Below, piece by piece: positions 1 to 7,274 of a stretch of 11,654 bases of DNA (position 1 is the stretch's first letter; each line of letters opens with the position of its first letter). Source of the stretch: Tritrichomonas foetus. Taxonomy: Eukaryota > Parabasalia > Tritrichomonadida > Tritrichomonadidae. The notes beneath the pieces are model-generated. The model ran no database searches. It saw only the letters and a list, made by a program, of their open reading frames with translations, and was not told where the DNA came from. A program made the translations under genes and the position numbers. The stretch lies in the NCBI GenBank assembly GCA_001839685.1, contig MLAK01000809.1, positions 20,882-32,535 of the forward strand, read 5' to 3'.

Positions 1-83
1 TTTATGTTCATGAGTTTTATGTTAATGAGTTTTATGTTCATGAGCTTTATGTTCATGAGTTTTATGTTCATGAGCTTTATGTT
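1..83. repeat. 15-bp minisatellite at left edge
   Basis: Five complete copies of the unit TTTATGTTCATGAGY lie head to tail, followed by an 8-base partial copy. Copy 2 has A instead of C at unit position 9. Unit position 15 reads T, T, C, T, C over the five copies, so the last copies alternate. The array begins at base 1 and must continue or be cut off to the left. Since 15 is a multiple of three, the array can be read in frame without stops: plus frame 1 runs to a TGA at 85-87 and plus frame 3 to a TAA at 102-104. It could be the 3' end of a repeat-encoding gene, but nothing else supports coding. Confidence 0.93.
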
Positions 84-334
84 GTGAAAGAGGATATCGA
101 CTAATCTTGAGAAGTGAAAATAACAAGAAAGAAGAAATAGATAAAACATTAGTATAGTTATCTTTATATATTATAATATATTATAAACATTTTATACTTA
201 CAAGTGATTATACTGTATTTAAAAACAATTTAAATCACATTATTTACATTTCACGTAAAGAAAAACACGAAAAATAATCCACATAAATTAAAGCTATATC
301 AATCATAGATAAAACTCACATAATTATGTAATAC
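84..334. other. A/T-rich spacer after the left minisatellite
   Basis: No convincing gene is visible. The stretch contains a perfect 14-bp palindrome, TATATTATAATATA, at 167-180, followed by further TTATAA-type sequence. It lies just 3' of the minus-strand ubiquitin hydrolase, so it should contain that gene's 3' end. The nearest UAAA tetranucleotide on that strand is at 246-243, about 90 bases past the stop. Confidence 0.6.
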
Positions 335-1405
335 TCAATCAATAATCCGCTTATAAAAGAGCACGTAAGGACAAGAGCTCATCACCGCCTCATCCTTAAT
401 CTTGTAGATAGTTCCATCGTCTGCTTTGTACCAAACCTTGTTTTCATCCATTACAAATGCTACAAAGTGCCCATGATTTATTAAACGCCCATCATGAAGA
501 ATCATTGAATAAAGTTCATATTTGTGATTGCCAACAATCAATTTCTTTGGAAATTTGAAAAAGTCTTCAATTTTTTTACATGTATTATCAAAACGAAGGA
601 GAGTAATAATCAGAACTAAAGGGAATTTTGTGAATTTGTTTGTTTTTGTCATATCACCTTCTTCTTTACAGTTTTCACATTTTCCAGATATGACAATTTC
701 ACTGGATGATGTGATTGAATCAATGGCTGCTTGCAAGTCAGAATACTCGCGGATAGGAACGGTTAAATCATGGAATTTTGTCTTGCGAGGAATTACAGAA
801 CTGCAGTTATGGCATTGAACTTCAATGGTCAAATCACCTGCGAAAAAATGGTCAATCATAGTGTCACTTTTTGAAACATCATTCTTATCGTTTGAATTTT
901 GGGATTGATTCGAGTTTTGATTTTGGATTTCTGAGTTGATGCACTCTTTTTCAAAGACATCAAGAATAGCAAGAAGGTATTCATGGGCATCTTGCTGAAT
1001 TGGTTTTTTGAAAGTTTCGCTAATGAGATGTGAATCTGTCAATAGCCATGTTGGCGACATGGATTTGTTTGATTCGATTTCTGAAAAGATGTGTGCGAAT
1101 GAATCCAAAAAAAATGCTGAGTGTGAGTTTTGCTGATACATAACGTTAGGAAGAGATAAACAAAATTGAGAAAATCCTGGCGTGTAGGCTAAACATTGAA
1201 TTACTGCGTTTACATAACAATTATAACCAACATTCAGCAGTCCACCGAGTTGATGCGTTGGTCCGCCCTGCGAGAAGAAAAATAATGCTTTTTCGAACGA
1301 AAAGAAACTAGGAGATAAAATCGTTTGACAGATGGCCCGAATTGGTATAAGAGAACTATCGGAAGCATCTTGGGGTGTTGAGGGTTCGAAGGTATCGGAT
1401 TCCAT
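335..1405 (-). CDS. USP-family ubiquitin carboxyl-terminal hydrolase (peptidase C19)
   Basis: This is a 356-residue cysteine protease of the ubiquitin-specific protease family, which removes ubiquitin from proteins. The Cys box is at residues 55-75 (GLLNVGYNCYVNAVIQCL), with N58 in the oxyanion-hole position and C63 as nucleophile. A QQDAHEYL motif follows at 137-144. Two CxxC pairs (C198/C201 and C243/C246) form the usual zinc ribbon of the fingers region. The His box has H313 in HGHF, and WYKAD ends in D329, the third member of the triad, followed by D330. The fold therefore looks complete and active, at about the minimal USP core length. An Asn/Gln/Ser-rich insertion occupies about 157-180. 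The Cys box reads GYNC where most family members read GNTC, a mild departure. The start at 1405 is the only in-frame ATG before the Cys box; residues 1-50 are unlike any domain I know. I see no intron signals. Which human USP it matches, and its substrate, cannot be said. Confidence 0.93.
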   Translation of the reverse strand: MESDTFEPSTPQDASDSSLIPIRAICQTILSPSFFSFEKALFFFSQGGPTHQLGGLLNVGYNCYVNAVIQCLAYTPGFSQFCLSLPNVMYQQNSHSAFFLDSFAHIFSEIESNKSMSPTWLLTDSHLISETFKKPIQQDAHEYLLAILDVFEKECINSEIQNQNSNQSQNSNDKNDVSKSDTMIDHFFAGDLTIEVQCHNCSSVIPRKTKFHDLTVPIREYSDLQAAIDSITSSSEIVISGKCENCKEEGDMTKTNKFTKFPLVLIITLLRFDNTCKKIEDFFKFPKKLIVGNHKYELYSMILHDGRLINHGHFVAFVMDENKVWYKADDGTIYKIKDEAVMSSCPYVLFYKRIID

Positions 1406-1491
1406 TATGTTTTTTTGGTGGAATTCCCTTCGAAATCCAAGATTTGGTCGAGTGCCTCAATTTATTAAACGGTCGTTATTCATGACAAAAA

Positions 1492-1523
1492 TTAGGTGAA
1501 ACATTACGTCAAAATGGTGAAAT
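1492..1523 (-). promoter_or_regulatory. Candidate upstream motif pair (TTTCACC type)
   Basis: Read on the minus strand, ATTTCACCATT occurs at 1523-1513 and the related GTTTCACCTAA at 1502-1492, about 90-120 bases upstream of the hydrolase start. The exact 11-mer ATTTCACCATT recurs twice upstream of the neighbouring cyclase-like gene (6613-6603 and 6600-6590), in the same orientation relative to the gene. This is a shared pattern, not a recognised element; chance in A/T-rich DNA is possible. Confidence 0.28.
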
Positions 1524-1689
1524 AAAGGTCAATTAACATAATGCATCATTCGACAATCAAAAGATATAGTATAGTTCTTTTTCTACTTTATGATAAAATA
1601 TATATTTAAATCACACATGATTATAATTAAATAAATAAAAAAGAAATAAAAATCAGAGATGCAAAATATTTGATCACATATAAAAACAA

Positions 1690-1693
1690 TTTA
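1690..1693 (-). terminator. Candidate UAAA polyadenylation tetranucleotide of the cyclase-like gene
   Basis: On the minus strand TAAA lies about 41 bases past the TGA stop of the cyclase-like gene. A UAAA element near the stop codon has been described as the polyadenylation signal in Trichomonas vaginalis. The motif is short and common in A/T-rich sequence, so this is only a candidate. Confidence 0.3.
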
Positions 1694-1733
1694 CTAAACA
1701 AAGATGATGGAGACATTTGTATGTATATGAAAA

Positions 1734-4700
1734 TCATGATTGTGAAATAATGTATGTTTGTACCGAGTTACCACCTCGAATATTTGTGTCTCCTTTATCA
1801 AAAACCCGAAAACCAGACGAAAAAATTAATTCATAGACAGAACGAGAAACTTGCACTTTTCCAGGCATGCAATTTATTGCAAGCTGCTGGGCACAGTCAG
1901 TTACTGGACCGATAATTTGGAAAGAAGGCCTAGTGATTGACATGATTCCAGCAACTACAGGACCACCTGAATGAATTCCTATTGTTAAATCATAATCTGG
2001 AGCTGTTGATTTCATTGTTGGTACAACTTCACTCATTACTCTTAATGCAAATTTACAGGCTTGATCTGCATGTTTGTCTGGTTTATTCATTTTCGAAAAA
2101 AGTCCACCAGTATACATGTACATATTGGAAACTGTTCTAACTTTACAAAGCAAGTCAAACTCATTTAAAATCTTATCTATTTTATCAAAAACTTGATTAT
2201 AAAATGGTAAAATATCTCGCTGTTCAGTTTCCCAAATCCTTGGTGTGAAAATTTGAATGAATCCAATTGTCACACTTTGTGTAACAAATGCAACTGATTC
2301 TTCACCAGCTTCAATATCATTAATTATTGTTTTTGGTAGAACTTTAGATAACATTTTACTTATTTGTTTTTGTTCTTCTTCGATTTTCTTCATAGCAGAA
2401 ACTTCTTCCGTACAATCTTCAATAATTACCGCAACTTTGATAATTTCTTCCCATTCACCTTCTAACGCAGGCCTGTTATCAGTTAAACTTACAACATTGA
2501 TTTGGAGATGTGAAACAATTCCTGGTGTGAATTCAATATTAACAGTTTCATTGAATTGTGGTTTACATTTTCCAGTGAAAACTTGAGTCAGATTTTGGAT
2601 GAAATCAGGCCATGAATGATCTTCTAAGTTATAGCTTTTAACTACTTCAGTTAAAGGACGAGATTTAATTTCGCCACCAAAATTTACCATTCGCCTAAAT
2701 GCTGGATTTACATCTGTAATAATTAATTCTTTATCAGCTAAAAAGACACCTTGTGGGATATTCGTTAAAATCGCATCAGATCTTGCAAATGATGACGTTA
2801 CTCGATCTGCATTATTTTTCCCTGTTGTTATCAAATACATTGCATAATGATTTTGTGCTAATGCTGCTGAGGATATATCTTGATAGAATCTTAAAACATT
2901 TCGAATCTGGAAATGCCGAATTAACATCATAAATACAATTAAGATACATGAAATTACTTGAAATACAACAACAACAATAACTACAATATTAGCATTACTT
3001 CGATATAGATTGATTGTAGCTTCTGTACTATTTTCAATGATAGAAAAATAAGGCTTGTTTCGATTGATATCACTGAAATTTGTGAACCAGAAAAGTAATG
3101 ATAAAAATTGATTATCATTTTGTGGAATTGAACTGTTATAATTATTGATAATTAGTCTTTTCATTGATCCTTGAATTAAATCAAGAGTAAATGGAAAATC
3201 ATTTGTAATAAAAGTTTCAAATAATGATTTTGCTCGTTTAACAACACTACTTGAAAAACAATCAGAATAATTATCCATGATTGAATGATGATCATATTCA
3301 TAGTATTTATTAACACTACTTAATGAACTCCACATTCCTGAAGAAAATTTATCATGCGCATGGTCAAGATGTATAGCTGCGTCATCTAAACCAACAGTTC
3401 GATTTTCAGAATTCTGTATGTATCTATCATATGCAAAAGTTTTTGATATACCTTCCATACCTTTTATTAATTCCGTAAATGGCATATATAAGGTTGAAAT
3501 TGATAAAGTTGTCCCTTCAGCATCACTCATGAATTTTGTTGCCATGAAGTAAGTTGTTAAACATCCGCAAATTAAAGGTACGAATGAACAGAAAAATGTA
3601 ATACTGAGTTGGAAATATTCCCATGAATTATCTGATGATTTATGTGATAAAATAGCAACATGAGTTACATCAGCTTCAATTTTAGATGATTTCATTCCAA
3701 ATTTCGTAATAACTGAACGAATTTCAGAATTAGGAAAGAATGCAAAACTGTTACTAATTGCTTCATTTTGAATCTGTAGCCCAAAAAGCTGAAGCATAAA
3801 TGGTAAAGTAACTAAAAGTAAAGTAAGCATTAATGTTGCAACCATTAATTCATTGACATTCTTAAAACTATCATCATAATCTTTAGATGAATAATGAATA
3901 CTTTGACGAAAAATTTCATCAAGTGCTTCATAAGAATTATTTAAATATTGATATAAATTGGATGCTTCTAAATATGTATAATATTCAGTAATTGGCAAAA
4001 ATAACATTGTTTCAATATCACTTAGAATTTGAATGATAGAGTTTTCTAAATTCATATTATTATAAATAATTGTATAACTTAATAAATTAATGATTTTCTT
4101 TACAGGTTCTTCTTCACTGTTAATATTATGGATACACCGAATCACTTCAGAAAATAGATTTTTAATTTCAGTGATTACACTTTCAACCATTTCGATACTA
4201 CACTGCCAAACAGGAATTGCACGACTCACTGTATATAAATTTGGTGCAACAATATCCATCGTACTTCGATCAGGTTTGACTTGGTTAGATAAAAAAAGTG
4301 GATAAGTCATAACATACATATTTACAAAAGCTATATGATAATAAAGTAAATTAAACTTGGACATGAATTTTAATGCACCATCTTGTCGGTTTATAAATGC
4401 ATTTCTATATTTTCTCGTGAAAATAAAAAACAGAAAGATAGAAAAACCAGTCATAATTGTACAAAATAGTATTCCTACCCATACACGCCCTAATTTTGAA
4501 TGTTCAATAAGTTCTTGAGTCGCTAGATCAAGCTGATGGTCGGCATCTTTATTCTTAAACAAATTAAACTCGTTTGAACTATAACTCGCATTCATTATGC
4601 TATGATTCACATTATTAGAAATATTTTGAAAATTGAAAGGACTTCCATCATTTCCTAGGTCATAACGATTTGATAAATCACTTGAATATTCTTTTAAGAA

Positions 4701-6428
4701 AAGTTGGATGTTTGGAAAGACTTGAACACCTAAAGACATAGCTGTATCAGGTTGAAGCTGTCCATTTTTTGAAATAATTTGAATTTTATTCGCAATTTCA
4801 TGAGCTAGCTTTAAATCATGTTTAATTGACAACACAAAATGATAATATTCATTCCAAACTTCATGATTATTTGGGAAATCTTTAGTTAATTGATATAGAA
4901 GATCATCTATCTCATTAATGTTTCTAATAACACGATCAGAATCTTCCCAAAAGTTTGATGTGTTTTTTTGTAATACATTTCCCCAGAAACGTCGTAAAAG
5001 TGCCAAAAGGATGTTGATTCGGCTACGAATGTCATCTAATTTTGATTGAAGTTTTCTGGTGAGCGACTTTTGACGGCTTTGTGAAATCGCACTAAACTGT
5101 CGCAAATATGTTGTTCGAAAAAAGGAACTGGGTAATTTGGATATTTGTGAGCATATCCAAAGCATTGTTGAATTCATTTGAGGAAAGAAAGAAACGAGTT
5201 TCCCATATGTATATAAAATTGTAAAACTATTTGGCCATTTGGAAGTTGCATACTCGAAAAACTTCCAAGTATAAAGATAAGGATGCCATTTATCTGTTAG
5301 TAACATTAATTTTGAAAGAAATTCAATGGGACTTCGAAATTCTTTTTCCATTAGTTCAGGCGCATCAATGGGATCATTCATACATTCGTCACAAAAAAGC
5401 ATCATTTTGTGGATTTTTTTCGAATAAATAATTCTAAAAAGCAAAAACAGTAAAACTAATAAAACAGAAATTACAACCATTATGATCTCTGGTGTAACTC
5501 GCTTGAAATATAAATTAACTGCTTGAATAATCGAAATAATTGTGGCGGTACATTCAACTGTGGCTAAACTGATTGACGTTGAAATGTGTGGATATAAAGG
5601 AAAGGTGATATGAAAAAAAAAGCAAAGTCCATGAAGAAACATAATAAATAGTGGAAATACAATTCCACTTATATCATTAACAAACCCTAAGCAGGTTGAC
5701 AACATAGAGCAGATTGATGTTGATACAAATGGAAATGAAGCCCATGAAGAAATGAATTCGTGCATTGGTGTATTTTCTAGAAGGACTCGAGGTGAAAATA
5801 GAGAAAATAAAAATACTAAGTATAAAACATAAACAATTGGAACAAAAATAACGACAAAAACAGACACACCTGAAATGTTGCTATTAGAAAGCTGATAGCA
5901 AGCATAAGGAAATCCTGAGAGAAGCAAAGGAAGAAGAATTAATAAAACATATTTAAATAATATGTAAGAAAAAGCAACTTCGACCTGTCCCATCGTTTTT
6001 TCTCCAGAATAATTATAAGCTCTCACAAAAAGAAAAATAAATGAGAGGATATAAATAATTGATAATATCAAAGATACGTAAATTCTGGCACTTTGGTATA
6101 TAATTGAAGGGCCGTCCCAAAATACTTCGAGAATCTGAAATACGTTTGTAATGACTGAGTCCTGCGGCCATAATATGGTCGAATTAATTAAAATCGATGG
6201 GAAAAGCGTCTGTATGAAAAAAAGAGCAAAAAATGCATAACCGATGATTTGGAAGCCTTTCGTCGATGCGTGAATTTTTGCGAAATATTTGATAAGCGAA
6301 TCGAACGTTCGAACCCATATTGAAATGTCAAGAACCGAAGAAAACCGCAGGATGTGTAGAGGCATGGTCAAATCGGCGATGGTTTCAGAGGAGCTGGTTG
6401 GAACAGGGCTCAGCTCTCTCCTCCGCAT
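1734..6428 (-). CDS. Receptor-like adenylate/guanylate cyclase-family protein, probable pseudocyclase
   Basis: This is a 1564-residue polytopic membrane protein. Seven hydrophobic segments lie near 59-81, 112-136, 150-172, 187-211, 255-276, 283-305 and 314-335. A soluble region at about 340-645 follows, with helical repeats resembling HAT/TPR units (WKFFEYATSKWPNS near 388-401; FPNNHEVWNEYYHFVL near 518-533), as in TmcB/TmcC-type proteins. More TM segments lie near 649-671, 693-713, 860-885, 939-962 and 1146-1172. Then come a PAS domain (about 1217-1340, core ILTNIPQGVFLADKELIITD), a short signalling helix (1341-1362) and a class III cyclase-type domain (about 1382-1562). In active enzymes this domain makes cAMP or cGMP. 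Here the two metal aspartates align with Q1392 and N1435, the transition-state Asn and Arg with D1511 and Q1515, the purine-contacting Asp with Q1504, and the purine-selecting Lys/Glu with R1431. Catalysis therefore looks lost, while the fold signature (GPVVAG, 1489-1494) remains. The frame is unbroken from the ATG at 6428 to TGA, so this is not a decayed gene. The family is large in trichomonads; the ligand is unknown. Confidence 0.9.
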   Translation of the reverse strand: MRRRELSPVPTSSSETIADLTMPLHILRFSSVLDISIWVRTFDSLIKYFAKIHASTKGFQIIGYAFFALFFIQTLFPSILINSTILWPQDSVITNVFQILEVFWDGPSIIYQSARIYVSLILSIIYILSFIFLFVRAYNYSGEKTMGQVEVAFSYILFKYVLLILLPLLLSGFPYACYQLSNSNISGVSVFVVIFVPIVYVLYLVFLFSLFSPRVLLENTPMHEFISSWASFPFVSTSICSMLSTCLGFVNDISGIVFPLFIMFLHGLCFFFHITFPLYPHISTSISLATVECTATIISIIQAVNLYFKRVTPEIIMVVISVLLVLLFLLFRIIYSKKIHKMMLFCDECMNDPIDAPELMEKEFRSPIEFLSKLMLLTDKWHPYLYTWKFFEYATSKWPNSFTILYTYGKLVSFFPQMNSTMLWICSQISKLPSSFFRTTYLRQFSAISQSRQKSLTRKLQSKLDDIRSRINILLALLRRFWGNVLQKNTSNFWEDSDRVIRNINEIDDLLYQLTKDFPNNHEVWNEYYHFVLSIKHDLKLAHEIANKIQIISKNGQLQPDTAMSLGVQVFPNIQLFLKEYSSDLSNRYDLGNDGSPFNFQNISNNVNHSIMNASYSSNEFNLFKNKDADHQLDLATQELIEHSKLGRVWVGILFCTIMTGFSIFLFFIFTRKYRNAFINRQDGALKFMSKFNLLYYHIAFVNMYVMTYPLFLSNQVKPDRSTMDIVAPNLYTVSRAIPVWQCSIEMVESVITEIKNLFSEVIRCIHNINSEEEPVKKIINLLSYTIIYNNMNLENSIIQILSDIETMLFLPITEYYTYLEASNLYQYLNNSYEALDEIFRQSIHYSSKDYDDSFKNVNELMVATLMLTLLLVTLPFMLQLFGLQIQNEAISNSFAFFPNSEIRSVITKFGMKSSKIEADVTHVAILSHKSSDNSWEYFQLSITFFCSFVPLICGCLTTYFMATKFMSDAEGTTLSISTLYMPFTELIKGMEGISKTFAYDRYIQNSENRTVGLDDAAIHLDHAHDKFSSGMWSSLSSVNKYYEYDHHSIMDNYSDCFSSSVVKRAKSLFETFITNDFPFTLDLIQGSMKRLIINNYNSSIPQNDNQFLSLLFWFTNFSDINRNKPYFSIIENSTEATINLYRSNANIVVIVVVVFQVISCILIVFMMLIRHFQIRNVLRFYQDISSAALAQNHYAMYLITTGKNNADRVTSSFARSDAILTNIPQGVFLADKELIITDVNPAFRRMVNFGGEIKSRPLTEVVKSYNLEDHSWPDFIQNLTQVFTGKCKPQFNETVNIEFTPGIVSHLQINVVSLTDNRPALEGEWEEIIKVAVIIEDCTEEVSAMKKIEEEQKQISKMLSKVLPKTIINDIEAGEESVAFVTQSVTIGFIQIFTPRIWETEQRDILPFYNQVFDKIDKILNEFDLLCKVRTVSNMYMYTGGLFSKMNKPDKHADQACKFALRVMSEVVPTMKSTAPDYDLTIGIHSGGPVVAGIMSITRPSFQIIGPVTDCAQQLAINCMPGKVQVSRSVYELIFSSGFRVFDKGDTNIRGGNSVQTYIISQS

Positions 6429-7271
6429 CTTTTTTCTTAGATGGTATTCAAACTATTCTCAGAAAATTCTGAAACTTATTCAATGATATTACATCTTGCT
6501 ATTTGAATTTTCTAAGCCAAATAATTGATTTGAATCTTCTTTCATTTTCGTCAAAAAAACCGAAAAATTGAATTTGTTAAAAACGAACAAATGGTGAAAT
6601 TGAATGGTGAAATTTCAATTCTTTGAAGTTTTGTGAAGTTCGATTGTATCATCAAATAATGTTATAAAAGAAGCATATTCAATGTCAACAAGCTAATGGT
6701 ATATAATCAATTTTCTTGAACCAATAATCTCAAGCAACAAAAAAAAATGATATTTCATTTGAGTTTCCCGACCAAATAAGTGGTGGTTTTTTCATCTGGC
6801 GAAACTGTATATTTGTTGATGTATGATTATGAATTTTGGGTTTAAAAAAGATAAACGATAAAAAAATAACTCACATCTTATTGGCCAGTCGAATCGATAT
6901 CTATGGAGCATCAAATCTGACAAATTATCGTCTTATCTAATCATTATCATTAAATCAATAACCCTGCAAACATAAAATCACTAATATATCTATATGAATA
7001 CGTTTATTTCCTGAATAGAAATAATCTTATCCAAGAATCAAGTATTATTCATCAATTCCTTAAAAATTCTACATATGTTATTGGGAAAGCTTACATGGAA
7101 AATTTATGTGATTAATTACACCTAATATCACAAAAATATCAAGAACAAAAAGCACGCATATTCATATTTCTGAAAAAAACAAAACAAAAATAATCAAATG
7201 AAAATCGAAGCAAAAAACTTTTTTTTTAGTGAAAGTGATATTATAACTAAAAAAATAATCAAATAATATTT
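6429..7271. other. 843-bp A/T-rich spacer upstream of the cyclase-like gene
   Basis: I see no ORF, RNA gene or mobile element here. The left part should carry the promoter of the minus-strand cyclase-like gene and includes a 13-bp tandem repeat at 6590-6613. The right part holds the 3' end of the minus-strand transporter and short homopolymer A and T runs around 7180-7226. The rest is unstructured A/T-rich sequence. Confidence 0.6.
6590..6613 (-). promoter_or_regulatory. Duplicated ATTTCACCATT motif upstream of the cyclase-like gene
   Basis: On the plus strand AATGGTGAAAT occurs at 6590-6600 and 6603-6613, a 13-bp spacing, 162-185 bases upstream of the start codon at 6428. The second copy also lies in an imperfect hairpin (AATTGAA, 9-base loop, TTCAATT) at about 6599-6621. 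The same 11-mer occurs upstream of the ubiquitin hydrolase gene. A regulatory role is inferred only from position, orientation and repetition. Confidence 0.3.
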
Positions 7272-7274
7272 TTA
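7271..7274 (-). terminator. UAAA overlapping the transporter stop codon
   Basis: The transporter ends in TAA followed directly by A, so the stop codon is part of a UAAA tetranucleotide on the minus strand. In Trichomonas vaginalis UAAA at or near the stop codon has been described as the polyadenylation signal. This arrangement fits that rule exactly, though a four-base match is weak evidence alone. Confidence 0.42.

Larger units (their letters stand above)
1406..1733. other. Intergenic spacer between hydrolase and cyclase-like gene
   Basis: This 328-bp A/T-rich spacer holds the presumed promoter of the minus-strand hydrolase on its left and the 3' end of the cyclase-like gene on its right. 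It contains GTGAAA-type motifs at 1492-1502 and 1513-1523 and a UAAA tetranucleotide on the minus strand at 1693-1690. No ORF of note or RNA gene is apparent. Confidence 0.6.

Noticed and set aside
1734..6428. The cyclase-like gene as a decaying pseudogene because its active site is lost.
   Set aside because: There is no frameshift or early stop over 1564 codons, and the PAS, linker and TM segments look intact, so a functional pseudoenzyme is more likely.
6585..6660. A tRNA-like pair of boxes: TGGTGAAATTGAATGG followed by AGTTCGATTG.
   Set aside because: The boxes do not match the A and B box consensus closely, no acceptor stem can be paired, and no anticodon arm is seen.
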